DNA of 38,201 bases from Paenibacillus sp. (GCA_017512705.1 JAFWEX010000085.1:1-38201); one strand, 5' to 3'; positions 7,788-16,279 are shown, counted from the stretch's first letter. The notes: a model not told the origin generated them from the sequence alone. Translations and numbers: made by a program.

Positions 7788-8663
7788 ATGGGCGTACCTA
7801 CTTTTCTGGAAACAGGTCATATGGCCGACGGTTTTCCGATCCGGTTAATCTATACAGGTGCACAGTTCGATTATGCTGCACATTGGCATGATGAGGTTGA
7901 ACTTGTCGTTGTGAATGGACAGCACGCGCGGATCGGTGTCAATGAGCAGATATTTGATCTACAGCAAGGGGATATGATTCTGATCAAGCCAGGGGACGTG
8001 CATTATTTCATGCCGGGGACCGAACGGTTGACGATTCTGTTGTTTCGGCTTGAATTGCTTACAGGGAGCTTCGCAAGTGAAGCTGAAATGCAGGAAATGG
8101 GAAGACTTTTCAATCAATCCATGATCATTCCATTCAGCAGTGTGAATAATCCAACACCTTACGTTGAAGCTATTGCTGCTGAGAAAAAAAACCAGAATCC
8201 TGGTTACCGCTGGCTCATGGTATCTCGGTTATATGATCTGATCGTTCTGCTACTGCGTACCGCTCCTCCGGTTTCAGAGAAGGATGCCAAGCCAAGTTGG
8301 CCTTGTGTATCTTCCAAAAAGTTCGAGTTTCTTGAATCGGTCTGTGAGTTTTTGGAAGACCATTATGCTGAATCGATCAAGCTGGAACAGGTAGCAGAGC
8401 ACATGAAATTCAGCAAATTCCATATTTGCAAACTGTTTAAAGAGATCAAGGGGATCACATTGATGGAATATTTGAATCATTTTCGCATTATCAAGTCGGA
8501 GTGGGCGTTGCTCTTTCGTCAGGACTCAATTTTGGAGATTGCGATCAGCCATGGGTTCAACAATGTGAACTCCTATAATCGTCTTTTTAAGAAATATAAT
8601 CAATGCACGCCGTCTGAATTTCGCAAACGTCACCGCTCGGATATCGCAAAATATCAAGGATGA
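7788..8663 (+). CDS. AraC-family transcriptional regulator with cupin sensor
   Basis: A 291-residue protein. Residues about 20-90 form a cupin-like sensor domain (HWHDEVELVVVNGQ, QQGDMILIKPGDVHYFMPG). Residues about 190-288 form the paired helix-turn-helix domain of AraC, with SIKLEQVAEHMKFSKFHICKLFKE and the second-helix signature AISHGFNNVNSYNRLFKKY, ending in the typical TPSEFRK. GAGGAGG precedes the ATG. It lies 85 bases upstream of a sugar ABC transporter operon on the same strand and probably controls it in response to the transported sugar; that role is inferred from position. Confidence 0.9.
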   Translation: MGVPTFLETGHMADGFPIRLIYTGAQFDYAAHWHDEVELVVVNGQHARIGVNEQIFDLQQGDMILIKPGDVHYFMPGTERLTILLFRLELLTGSFASEAEMQEMGRLFNQSMIIPFSSVNNPTPYVEAIAAEKKNQNPGYRWLMVSRLYDLIVLLLRTAPPVSEKDAKPSWPCVSSKKFEFLESVCEFLEDHYAESIKLEQVAEHMKFSKFHICKLFKEIKGITLMEYLNHFRIIKSEWALLFRQDSILEIAISHGFNNVNSYNRLFKKYNQCTPSEFRKRHRSDIAKYQG

Positions 8664-8715
8664 TTGACAATATATGAGGAGAAAGCTTCCGTTCAAATTC
8701 TTATACTCAAATAAA

Positions 8716-8729
8716 TTGTAAGCGTTTCC
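8716..8729 (+). promoter_or_regulatory. cre-like site upstream of the sugar-binding protein gene
   Basis: TTGTAAGCGTTTCC matches the CcpA catabolite-response core (TGNAARCGNWWWCA) except near its 3' end. It lies 19 bases before the start codon of the transporter's binding protein, a position suited to repression by CcpA. Confidence 0.5.
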
Positions 8730-8748
8730 TTTTTGGGGAGGGTACTAT

Positions 8749-10026
8749 ATGAAGAGAGGATTTAGAAGGATTGTTGTACCAATGATGGTGTTAGCAGGCT
8801 CCATATTATTGATGACAGGCTGCCAGACAGGTGCATCCAACCAAGGGAAGCAGCAAGAAATCACGGTCTGGAGTTTCACGGATGAGGCAGATTATGCCAT
8901 TGAGAAATTCGAAGAGAAGTATCCAGATATCAAAGTGAATTTCGTTAATATTCCGGGCAACTTTTACCTTACTAAGCTCAAATCAGCACTCCAGACCAGT
9001 TCGAAAGCTCCCGATGTGTTCATGATTGAAAATGGGAACATAAGGGAACTCATTGATGTGCCATATTTGGAAAATCTATCACCTCCGCCGTATAACGCCG
9101 CCGAGCTAATCCAGGAGCAGTATCCTTTTGTGCAGGCGAATGAGAAGGATAGTGAGGGGAATGTCAGGGCTATCGGTTATCAAGGTACGCCTGGAGGCAT
9201 CTATTATCGCCGTGATCTGGCGAAGGAATATCTGGGTACGGATGATCCGGAGAAGGTCAGTGCTCAGATTGATACATGGGAGAAAATTTTTGCAATCGGG
9301 GAAAAAGTACAAGAACAAAGTGGTAACAAGGTACATGCACTCGCTAACTGGAATGGCATATCCAACTCGTACGACGGAATTCCTTGGGTGAAGGATGGAA
9401 AACTTGTCATTGATCCCACCTACATGAAGGTGCTTGATCTGGTACGTGAGGCTCGAGAACGGCATGTGCTTGCCGAATACGAAGATGGAAGTGCAGGTTA
9501 TGCGGCCTCGATGCAAAAGGGAGAAGTGATGTTTTACCCCGCAGCGACTTGGGGGTTGCAGTTTACGTTCAAAGCGAACGCACCGGATACCCAAGGGTTA
9601 TGGGGCCTCGCACATGGGCCATCCTCCTTCAGTTCAGGAGGAACCTATATTGCGATGTATAACAAGAGTGACCAGAAGGATGCCGCTTGGAAATTCATTG
9701 AATTTTACAACTTCGATCACGAGTTTCTAACCGGACTTGCCAAAGAGCAGGATTATTTCACCAGCAACATGGTTGTGAATGACCAGCTTGCCGACTCGCT
9801 GACGTCAGCCTATCTGGGAGGGCAAAAACACTTTGAGTTCTTCTCGGAGGCTGCCAAGCAGGTACCGGTGTATGAACGAACCAAATATGATGGCATTATC
9901 AACAACGATATTTACAAAAACTTGCTACAGCTCTATCTGAATGGAGACATCCAGACCAAGGACGATGTGGTAAAACGCATAAAACGTGACGTGCGACTCA
10001 GATTCCCTGAACTCGAGGTGGAGTAA
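8749..10026 (+). CDS. Carbohydrate ABC transporter substrate-binding lipoprotein
   Basis: The 425-residue protein has a lipoprotein signal (positively charged start, hydrophobic core, lipobox LLMTGC with C25) and a family 1 extracellular solute-binding domain: ITVWSFTDEADYAIEKFEEKYPDIKVNFVN, later GTPGGIYYRRDLAKEY and GEVMFYPAATWGLQF. It would sit on the outer face of the membrane and deliver an oligosaccharide to the two permeases encoded downstream. GGGGAGGG is 6 bases before the ATG. No ATPase gene accompanies the operon, so a shared MsmX-type ATPase encoded elsewhere is expected. The sugar cannot be deduced, as no glycosidase is adjacent. Confidence 0.9.
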   Translation: MKRGFRRIVVPMMVLAGSILLMTGCQTGASNQGKQQEITVWSFTDEADYAIEKFEEKYPDIKVNFVNIPGNFYLTKLKSALQTSSKAPDVFMIENGNIRELIDVPYLENLSPPPYNAAELIQEQYPFVQANEKDSEGNVRAIGYQGTPGGIYYRRDLAKEYLGTDDPEKVSAQIDTWEKIFAIGEKVQEQSGNKVHALANWNGISNSYDGIPWVKDGKLVIDPTYMKVLDLVREARERHVLAEYEDGSAGYAASMQKGEVMFYPAATWGLQFTFKANAPDTQGLWGLAHGPSSFSSGGTYIAMYNKSDQKDAAWKFIEFYNFDHEFLTGLAKEQDYFTSNMVVNDQLADSLTSAYLGGQKHFEFFSEAAKQVPVYERTKYDGIINNDIYKNLLQLYLNGDIQTKDDVVKRIKRDVRLRFPELEVE

Positions 10027-10053
10027 GATTACTACTCCAATACCTACGAAGTT

Positions 10054-10070
10054 AACTAAGCGTTTACACA
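10054..10070 (+). promoter_or_regulatory. Second cre-like site, between binding protein and permease genes
   Basis: ACTAAGCGTTTACA (within 10054-10070) matches 12 of 14 positions of the CcpA cre core. It lies in the 121-bp gap before the first permease gene. Confidence 0.4.
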
Positions 10071-10147
10071 AATAACGGAGAGAACAGAAGAACTTGAGTA
10101 ACCAGCGTAGTTCGCTTTAGGTCATATTGATGATTGGAGGACAGCAC

Positions 10148-11038
10148 ATGTTTGCCAAAACAATTCGCAAGGACCATTACGGGTACTACTTTATCGCTCC
10201 ATTTTTTATCGTGTTTGCCATCTTTGGACTGTATCCGATTCTGTACTCGCTATACATCAGCTTCACCAATTTTGATGGAATCACAACACCTGAGTTTGTC
10301 GGGATTGGGAACTATGTTGCCGTGCTTCAGGACCCGCTTTTCTACAAAACGTTGTTCAATACACTCTTCATCTGGGGGGTGTCGGTTGTTCCACAATTGA
10401 CAGTGTCTCTAGTGCTGGCTTTTATTTTGAACGACAAGCTGTTAAAAGGCCGGGATATTTTCCGGGCGGTCTACTTTTTCCCCAATATCGTCACAGCGGC
10501 TTCGCTCGGCTTGCTCGTCAGTCTGATCTTTGATTGGCAATCAGGTGGACTTAATCATTTTCTCGTGCAGACAGGGTTGATTCAAGATCCAATTAATTGG
10601 AAAAATGATCCCTGGTTTATGAGGCTAATCGTGTCATCAATCCTCTTCTTTCAGTACTTTGGCTACTCCATGGTCATCTACCTGGCAGGTCTGCAAGGAA
10701 TTGATCCGGCACTGCAAGAGGCAGCCCAAATCGACGGTGCCAAGAAAAAACACATCTTTATGCATATCATCGTGCCGATGCTTAAACCGATTATTCTATT
10801 CCAGATCATTACCTCGATCATTGGGGGCATTCAGATTTTCGATCAGCCGTTTACACTGACTAATGGTAACGGTGGACCAGATCGCGCCGCCATGACCAGC
10901 ATTATGTACCTTTATAATGTGGCGTTTCAGAGTACTCGTTTTGGCTACGGGGCAGCTATTGCGTTCTGTCTGTTCATCATTATTATTCTGTTATCGGTTG
11001 CATCCTTCATCATGACCCAACGGAAGAGCCGTTCATAG
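10148..11038 (+). CDS. Sugar ABC transporter permease (MalF/UgpA-like)
   Basis: A 296-residue integral membrane protein with six predicted membrane segments. The cytoplasmic EAA loop that docks the ATPase is visible as LQEAAQIDGAKKKHIFMHIIVPMLKP. The start ATG at 10148 has TTGGAGGA 7 bases upstream, so an upstream in-frame TTG at 10127 is not needed. It pairs with the next permease to form the channel for the substrate delivered by the upstream lipoprotein. The 15-base gap to the next gene indicates one transcript. Confidence 0.92.
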   Translation: MFAKTIRKDHYGYYFIAPFFIVFAIFGLYPILYSLYISFTNFDGITTPEFVGIGNYVAVLQDPLFYKTLFNTLFIWGVSVVPQLTVSLVLAFILNDKLLKGRDIFRAVYFFPNIVTAASLGLLVSLIFDWQSGGLNHFLVQTGLIQDPINWKNDPWFMRLIVSSILFFQYFGYSMVIYLAGLQGIDPALQEAAQIDGAKKKHIFMHIIVPMLKPIILFQIITSIIGGIQIFDQPFTLTNGNGGPDRAAMTSIMYLYNVAFQSTRFGYGAAIAFCLFIIIILLSVASFIMTQRKSRS

Positions 11039-11053
11039 GGAGGGAGAGATTGT

Positions 11054-11935
11054 ATGCAAACTGCTAAGGTTGCCGCGAAGCGAGAGGCCGCAGTTCAATA
11101 TGAGGCGCTTCGCCAGCGGCTGACATTGGGGAAAATCCTCATTTATCTATTTCTGATCGCCCTCGCTGTATTGTGTGTGATTCCGTTTTATCTGATGCTG
11201 ATCTATTCCACCCATAACAATGCATCGATTGCTTCGAGTTTTACGTTCCTTCCGGGTACTTTTCTGGTGGACAATTATGTGAACATGGCTTCCAAAATCA
11301 ACATCTGGCGCGGCTTCGCCAACAGTTTTTTCATCGCTGGCAGCTCTACAGTGCTGTCGCTGTACATTGGTGCTTTAACGGCCTATGGCTTTGCGAAGTT
11401 TAATTTTAAAGGGCGCACCGGACTCTTCCTGTTTCTACTCGCAACAATGATGGTTCCAGGCCAATTGGCGCTGATTGGGGTCTACCGTTTGTTCAGTACA
11501 CTTGGCCTGCTGGACAGTTATGCGGCCATTATTTTACCTGCGGCGGCCAACGCCTTTAACGTATTTTTTATTAAACAGTTTATGGAGAGCAGTATTCCGG
11601 ATGAGATCATTGAGTCGTCTCGAGTAGACGGCGCGAATGAATTCAGGACGTTCAATCAGATCGTACTGCCCATTCTTGGGCCAGCCATCTCGGCACTAGG
11701 TATCTTCACATTCATTGGATCATGGAATAACTTTTTGACACCGCTCGTGCTGTTCTTCTCCCTGGATAAATATCCACTCCCCGTGCTGGTTGCCCTGGTT
11801 CAAGGCTATTATGGCATGGACTACGGATTATTGTATCTGGGCGTAGCGATCTCCATCTTACCGATCATTGTAGTGTTTGCCGTATTCTCCAAACAAATTA
11901 TCGGCAGTGTTGCTCTAGGCGCTGTAAAAGGATAG
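11054..11935 (+). CDS. Sugar ABC transporter permease (MalG/UgpE-like)
   Basis: A 293-residue membrane protein with an N-terminal cytoplasmic extension of about 30 residues and six hydrophobic segments. The EAA-type loop reads IPDEIIESSRVDGANEFRTF followed by NQIVLPILGP, and the protein ends FSKQIIGSVALGAVKG as is common for MalG-type permeases. GGAGGGAGAG precedes the ATG. It is the last gene of the transporter operon; a strong bidirectional terminator follows. Confidence 0.92.
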   Translation: MQTAKVAAKREAAVQYEALRQRLTLGKILIYLFLIALAVLCVIPFYLMLIYSTHNNASIASSFTFLPGTFLVDNYVNMASKINIWRGFANSFFIAGSSTVLSLYIGALTAYGFAKFNFKGRTGLFLFLLATMMVPGQLALIGVYRLFSTLGLLDSYAAIILPAAANAFNVFFIKQFMESSIPDEIIESSRVDGANEFRTFNQIVLPILGPAISALGIFTFIGSWNNFLTPLVLFFSLDKYPLPVLVALVQGYYGMDYGLLYLGVAISILPIIVVFAVFSKQIIGSVALGAVKG

Positions 11936-11971
11936 TCGGCTGTATTTCATAGATATCGAAAATGAAAACAT

Positions 11972-12012
11972 AAAAAAACACGTTCCTTAGCATAAAAGGA
12001 ACGTGTTTTTTT
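11972..12012. terminator. Bidirectional terminator between convergent genes
   Basis: A perfect 17-bp stem (11972-11988 with 11996-12012) including A and T tracts and a 7-base loop. It serves the transporter operon on the plus strand and the stalk/GH18 gene on the minus strand. Confidence 0.93.
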
Positions 12013-12062
12013 CGGTAAAGCTCTCGCTTTCACACAATATAACTTATGAGTCAGGCTGTGCG

Positions 12063-13340
12063 CTATTCCTTGATCACTGATGCTTCCACAGCAGATTCCA
12101 TCTCCGTATTGTACGTGCGGAACAGACCTAGACGCCAGAAGGCTGCGCCTTTAAGGTCATATCGTTTAGCAAGCCCTAACTTGTCCCCGACGGATGCAGG
12201 TGTTTCACTATTGATGCTTATGCCAAGCAACAACTTTTCCTTAGGTACACCTGCCTGAAGTGCAAGCTCGATCGCCTCATTGACCAGACTGTTCGGCTCT
12301 GGGACCTGGGCTTTGGTTCCTACCGGGTTATACTGGTAAGCCATAATGATCAGGTCATCCGCTAACGTAGCGAGCGTTTTGTAATCATATCCTTTATACG
12401 CACTATTCAGTGGCGGAAGTGCCAGAGAGATCGCTATGTTTTGAGGCAGCGATTGCTTGAGTTCTTTCACGTACTCATTCAGTAATTGTTGCTGTTGTTT
12501 CGCATCCAGCTTGAAGCCAAGTCCCTCAAAATCAAGGACTACACCCCCAAAGCCGTAATCCTGTACGGCTGCTTTAATGCCTTCAATGGACTTTTGGCGT
12601 AAGCTGCTGTCACTCAGTACTTTGGTTAATTCGCCATTTCCATCCAATGCATAAACCATCAGACTTGGCAGGATTTGCTGACTAGCCGCGTCAGCCACGA
12701 TCGATTGAGCAGTTACTTCACCAGCAGGAGCTGGAATCTGGTACTCTTTTCCTTCGAGTGTAAACTGACCATCACGTTCAATCCGGCTCCAGCCAAAAGC
12801 AACCGAATTCATCGAAGGCACCAGATCAATCTCGTGGTAGGCTCTTACAGCATAGAACCCTCGGAGATGCATCTCACGTTGAGGTGAGATCATAGAAACG
12901 GTTCGTGTCTTTTGATCCCAGCTAGTCTTTACGCCGAATTGGCTACTGAAGGAACTAAGAGGGATGAGTACACGTCCTTCGCGCTGTACGGGTGCTGCGG
13001 CAAGTTTCACTTTGGCACCATTCACAGTGGCTGTCTTGCTACCTACCTGAAGGACGACTTTGGTCGTTTTTCCTTTGGAGGTATTCTCTGCGGTTACAGT
13101 CTGTGTCTTGCTGTTCCACTTAATATCAATGCCGAGTGCTTCTCCGACCGTTCGGAATGGAACATAGGTCACCCCCTGATCGATCCGAGGCGATGCATCA
13201 AACTTCAAAGGCACATGATCCAGTTGAACGGAGATCGCAGGAGCGGCATCGCTGTGGCCTTGTGTTGCAGGGATGCTGCCCACAATAGATAGAGCCATAA
13301 TGGCTGCGACAGCTATTTTTCCAGTACGTTGCATGAGCAT
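12063..13340 (-). CDS. Secreted stalk-domain (copper amine oxidase N-terminal-like) plus GH18-like protein
   Basis: A 425-residue secreted protein with a signal peptide (about residues 1-33). Next comes a copper-amine-oxidase N-terminal-like stalk domain (about 38-150; YVPFRTVGEALGIDIKWNSKTQTV, then RVLIPLSSFSSQFGVKTSWDQKTRTV). Residues about 158-420 form a GH18-like barrel of the YaaH/SleL type, with LPSLMVYALDG, the active-site strand GFGGVVLDFEGLG (D270, E272), DDLIIMAYQY and LLLGISINSETP. Such proteins bind or cleave cell-wall or spore peptidoglycan sugars in spore formers; whether this one is catalytically active is not certain. GGAGG lies 10 bases before the ATG at 13340. It is transcribed divergently from the 13.6-kb genes across a dyad-rich gap. 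Confidence 0.85.
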   Translation of the reverse strand: MLMQRTGKIAVAAIMALSIVGSIPATQGHSDAAPAISVQLDHVPLKFDASPRIDQGVTYVPFRTVGEALGIDIKWNSKTQTVTAENTSKGKTTKVVLQVGSKTATVNGAKVKLAAAPVQREGRVLIPLSSFSSQFGVKTSWDQKTRTVSMISPQREMHLRGFYAVRAYHEIDLVPSMNSVAFGWSRIERDGQFTLEGKEYQIPAPAGEVTAQSIVADAASQQILPSLMVYALDGNGELTKVLSDSSLRQKSIEGIKAAVQDYGFGGVVLDFEGLGFKLDAKQQQQLLNEYVKELKQSLPQNIAISLALPPLNSAYKGYDYKTLATLADDLIIMAYQYNPVGTKAQVPEPNSLVNEAIELALQAGVPKEKLLLGISINSETPASVGDKLGLAKRYDLKGAAFWRLGLFRTYNTEMESAVEASVIKE

Positions 13341-13391
13341 GGTCAGGTTACCTCCAGGCGTTAGTTTTACTTTTGAGGTGAAGTCAACTGT

Positions 13392-13414
13392 ATTAGAATC
13401 TATTATTTTCTAAT
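13392..13414. repeat. Dyad 1 in divergent intergenic region
   Basis: ATTAGAA and TTCTAAT form a 7-bp stem with a 9-base loop. Confidence 0.5.
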
Positions 13415-13445
13415 CCATCCAACAAAAGATTTTGTAAGACTCGAA

Positions 13446-13488
13446 CATATCATAACTCTATGAGAAAGGACTCGTAGATTATGATATG
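13446..13488. repeat. Dyad 2, long imperfect hairpin
   Basis: The arms 13446-13464 and 13471-13488 share CATATCATAA/TTATGATATG and CTAYGAG-like inner parts, with a 6-base loop and one bulge. Confidence 0.65.
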
Positions 13489-13510
13489 AATGCATAAATC
13501 TATCATAACA

Positions 13511-13541
13511 AAATCTTCATATTGTTCCAATATGAAGATTT
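13511..13541. repeat. Dyad 3, perfect 14-bp inverted repeat
   Basis: AAATCTTCATATTG (13511-13524) is the exact reverse complement of 13528-13541, with a 3-base loop. No T run follows, so it is not a typical terminator; it lies about 65 bases before the next start codon. Confidence 0.8.
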
Positions 13542-13606
13542 AAAAGGGTCATAACCCAAGCTTTAGTCGCAATATAGTGGGTTAGAGGTAATGGAAGGGG
13601 GATATT

Positions 13607-13975
13607 ATGCCTAACTCTACAGGTCTTGTTTACAATCCGACAGCAGGAGCGACGCAGTCCACTCAATTGATTGTAACGTGTGTTAATGATTCACTGAATG
13701 CTCCTGTCAGTGTAGAGCTGGAGGTTTTCACATGGGATACGACTCAATTGACTCGGACTCCCATAGCTCATGATTTAGTTGAGATTTTGCCGCAAGCAAC
13801 CAGAACCTTTATATATCCGCTGATCAACGCAGCGTTTTTTGAAGTGCAAAGTGATTTTTTTAGTGCGACAAGCACCATTATTCATGTGTATGGCGTGGAT
13901 TCGACGGGTCAGATTATTCAGCGTGTCCTTCAATCGGAAATGACTTTAATTGACCGTTTTACCAATATTCCTTAA
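13607..13975 (+). CDS. Uncharacterised 122-residue beta-rich protein
   Basis: I do not recognise this 122-residue protein. It is rich in Thr, Val and Ser with alternating hydrophobic residues (STQLIVTCVNDSLNAPVSVELEVFTW style), suggesting a small beta-sandwich. It has no signal peptide, no membrane segment and one Cys. GAAGGGGGAT precedes the ATG, a good ribosome binding site. The stop codon is 10 bases before the start of the BNR-repeat protein, so the two are probably co-transcribed and may act together. Proteins of this texture are common on spore surfaces of Paenibacillus and Bacillus, but that is only an impression. Confidence 0.75.
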   Translation: MPNSTGLVYNPTAGATQSTQLIVTCVNDSLNAPVSVELEVFTWDTTQLTRTPIAHDLVEILPQATRTFIYPLINAAFFEVQSDFFSATSTIIHVYGVDSTGQIIQRVLQSEMTLIDRFTNIP

Positions 13976-13985
13976 TAGAAATGAG

Positions 13986-15227
13986 ATGATGAGAGTGGCT
14001 GTTGTAAACATAACAGGTGCTTTAGGGGGCAATCAATTTGAGCCCTCTATTGCGGTCAACACACTAAATCCCGATATTTTGTGTGTTGTTGCTGTAGATA
14101 CCAGTACCGGGGCAACACTTACCGGATTTTATCGCTCTATCGATGGAGGGAATACCTGGTCCACAACCGTTCTTCCTCAACCTGCTGGCTATGCGTCATC
14201 AGAAGCACCGACGATTGACTATACGTTCCCAAGTACCTTTATCGTCACAGTGCATGTATTTAACGGGATTAACGACGGAACAATAGTAAGCTATACCTCT
14301 TTTGATGATGGTGCCACATGGCAACCGCCTGCCATTGTACAGTTAGGGTTTGGAACAATCGTCCATAACGATGAACCTTTCATTGCTGTAGATCGTTCAC
14401 CTGGCAGCCCATATCGAGGTCATGCATATGTAGGTTATACCCCTCTAGCTACAACATCTTCTTCTATTTTTACTCAGAGATCTGTTACACAAGGTATATC
14501 CTGGGAACCACCAGATCGGCAATCGAGTCCTCGTGGTATTCATGACCGGGCAGCGTTGGCGGTTGGATTCTCCGGAGAAGTATATGCAGGTTATATCATT
14601 ACAGGACCAGCCAGTCCTTCCGCATTACTGCGTATATCATACGATGGGGGAATCAATTATCAACCACCTATTGAACGACAATCCACATTTATATCTTCGG
14701 TAGTGCCGTCTCCATCTCCACTACCCGTACCGAACTATTCGTTCCGAGTGCAGACCAACCTGTGTTTGGGTGCAGACATATCCATTGGTCCTAACAGTGG
14801 AACCTTGTATGCCGTTTGGAATGATGCTCGCGCCGGGTACACGGACGTTCTACTTTGCTCTTCTCCCGATGGGCTCCTTTGGTCTGACCCAATAAGTATT
14901 ACCGCAGCACCACCAGGTACGCAGAACTTTTTTCCGTCCATCACGGTTTCTCCATTTGCAGGAACGATTCGGGTGATTTATTATTCGAACCAAATCGATG
15001 GATTTTTACTGGATGTATTTGTTGCCGAATCCTTCGATGGTGGATTGACTTTCAGCAATCGCCGTCTAACGACAACGTCTTTTAATCCCAATGGCATTTC
15101 TCCTACGCCAACGGTTCTAATCGGAGACTATATTACAGCGGCTACATATGCCCCGGATAATCTGGCTGCTGTGTGGATGGCCACCACGCCACCAACAGGT
15201 AAACTCGATGTTTATTTCGGGAATTAA
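13986..15227 (+). CDS. Asp-box (BNR/sialidase-like) beta-propeller protein
   Basis: A protein of about 413 residues with repeated Asp-box motifs (SxDxGxTW) typical of sialidase-like propellers: SIDGGNTW, SFDDGATW, SYDGGINY, SPDGLLWS and SFDGGLTF. Between them are APTIDYTF and DEPFIAVDRSPGSPYRG segments. No signal peptide is present, and I see no clear sialidase arginine triad, so catalytic sialidase activity is not supported; a binding or structural role is equally possible. The start is uncertain: ATG 13986 or 13989 is preferred, but the ribosome binding site is weak. A TTG at 13950 overlaps the upstream gene. Coupled translation from the 122-residue protein gene is plausible. Confidence 0.72.
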   Translation: MMRVAVVNITGALGGNQFEPSIAVNTLNPDILCVVAVDTSTGATLTGFYRSIDGGNTWSTTVLPQPAGYASSEAPTIDYTFPSTFIVTVHVFNGINDGTIVSYTSFDDGATWQPPAIVQLGFGTIVHNDEPFIAVDRSPGSPYRGHAYVGYTPLATTSSSIFTQRSVTQGISWEPPDRQSSPRGIHDRAALAVGFSGEVYAGYIITGPASPSALLRISYDGGINYQPPIERQSTFISSVVPSPSPLPVPNYSFRVQTNLCLGADISIGPNSGTLYAVWNDARAGYTDVLLCSSPDGLLWSDPISITAAPPGTQNFFPSITVSPFAGTIRVIYYSNQIDGFLLDVFVAESFDGGLTFSNRRLTTTSFNPNGISPTPTVLIGDYITAATYAPDNLAAVWMATTPPTGKLDVYFGN

Positions 15228-15251
15228 TTGTAAATCCATATCATAAAATTC

Positions 15252-15297
15252 CCCATACCTGTGTCCCAGAGCTTAGGCTGCAGGTATGGGTTGTTTG
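15252..15297. terminator. Terminator-like hairpin between convergent genes
   Basis: CCCATACCTG (15252-15261) pairs with CAGGTATGGG (15281-15290), a perfect 10-bp stem with a 19-base loop, followed by the T-rich TTGTTTG. It separates the BNR gene from the minus-strand gene. Confidence 0.7.
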
Positions 15298-15312
15298 TGT
15301 TACACATCGTGT

Positions 15313-15738
15313 TTAATCGGAAACGATAAATCCGTCCAGACTTTCGGGACCTACCCGTATGGTATTTAGCAGATTGGTACTGATAAATGCAGTATAAGTT
15401 ATCTGTGGAGTTACAGGCGGATTATAGTCATTCGCAGAAAAAGTGATAACTTCCGGTACAAGTAGTCCGCCTAAGCCGTACGTGTGATTGGCGGAATATA
15501 CGAGAGGATCAGTCGGAGCTGTTCCTCGTACAACAGTAATCCGTACTTGGAATAGAGCGAGTGGAAGCTGAACTGTAATCGTACCTTTCAGAAATACTCT
15601 CGGATTAGGACCTGCGCCCGCAGTGATTAACCCGATTTGTGCAAATAATTGAGGTGTATTAATAATTGGAATTGGAATGGCGATGGAATTGAACAGCGCT
15701 GCACTCAGTGATACCCTTGCATCAAGAAGTTTGGTCAA
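15313..15738 (-). CDS. Uncharacterised 141-residue beta-rich protein
   Basis: I do not recognise this 141-residue protein. It is hydrophobic and Thr/Ile/Pro-rich, with an N-terminal SLSAALFNSIAIPIPIIN stretch and several beta-like strands (GTITVQLPLALFQVRITVV, ITYTAFISTNLLNTI). There is no typical signal peptide. The start is a TTG at 15738, supported by GGAGGGAT 6 bases upstream on the minus strand. It faces the BNR-propeller gene across a shared terminator. The composition resembles spore-coat or exosporium surface proteins, but no named domain can be assigned. Confidence 0.7.
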   Translation of the reverse strand: MTKLLDARVSLSAALFNSIAIPIPIINTPQLFAQIGLITAGAGPNPRVFLKGTITVQLPLALFQVRITVVRGTAPTDPLVYSANHTYGLGGLLVPEVITFSANDYNPPVTPQITYTAFISTNLLNTIRVGPESLDGFIVSD

Positions 15739-15851
15739 TATAAATCCCTCCTAATTCATCGGATAGGATACTATATTCAATATTGTCACGTTCGCATGGA
15801 CGAGCGCTCAGAATGAGCTAAATTAGGAGAGTGAGCTTACATTGGATAGGA

Positions 15852-15947
15852 ATGATGCCTTATTCTTTGACACCGATAGAACTACATGAGAAAATACATA
15901 GTTATGTGAATGAAATGGATTTATGGTTTGAAACGAAGAATGAATAA
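15852..15947 (+). CDS. Possible 31-residue small protein
   Basis: A short frame ATG ATG CCT ... TAA encodes MMPYSLTPIELHEKIHSYVNEMDLWFETKNE in two parts (31 residues: MMPYSLTPIELHEKI then HSYVNEMDLWFETKNE). A GGATAGGA element directly precedes the ATG, closer than ideal. The composition (amphipathic, acidic, Trp-containing) looks protein-like, and it ends 23 bases before the next gene. No homologue is recalled. It may be a real small gene co-transcribed with the next one, or a chance frame. Confidence 0.35.
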   Translation: MMPYSLTPIELHEKIHSYVNEMDLWFETKNE

Positions 15948-15970
15948 GATGAATTTGGAGGCATTCGAAG

Positions 15971-16279
15971 ATGAATCAGCGCTTTAAAATAACCCGATCG
16001 ATGCAGCAAAATAATGAGGAACAACCTATTTTATTGGAGGAGTGCAAAGCCTATTTTTCTTCCAAACCGGATTTCACCTATTCCACGGTGCTTAATATCG
16101 TTGGGGCTGAGAGCACGATGACCATTGAAGGGGACTTCTTTATGTGGCACCATGAAGAGCGGCAATATCCATTTCGATTGTACATGGGGGAGCTATACGT
16201 AGCTATCTCGAATGAGGCCATTGTTCCAATCATGATGGAGGCAGCTTCTCATTTGCATGCGGATATCGTTGAAGGGTAG
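15971..16279 (+). CDS. Uncharacterised 102-residue protein
   Basis: I do not recognise this 102-residue soluble protein. It has no signal peptide and no membrane segment. The middle (TYSTVLNIVGAESTMTIEGDFFMWHHEERQ in pieces) and YPFRLYMGELYVAISNEAI suggest a compact alpha/beta fold, and the end VPIMMEAASHLHADIVEG is helical. TTTGGAGG precedes the ATG with 9 bases spacing. It is followed by a strong terminator. Confidence 0.75.
   Translation: MNQRFKITRSMQQNNEEQPILLEECKAYFSSKPDFTYSTVLNIVGAESTMTIEGDFFMWHHEERQYPFRLYMGELYVAISNEAIVPIMMEAASHLHADIVEG

Noticed and set aside
13986-15227. Active sialidase
   Set aside because: Asp-boxes alone do not show sialidase activity; the arginine triad and FRIP motif were not found and there is no signal peptide.
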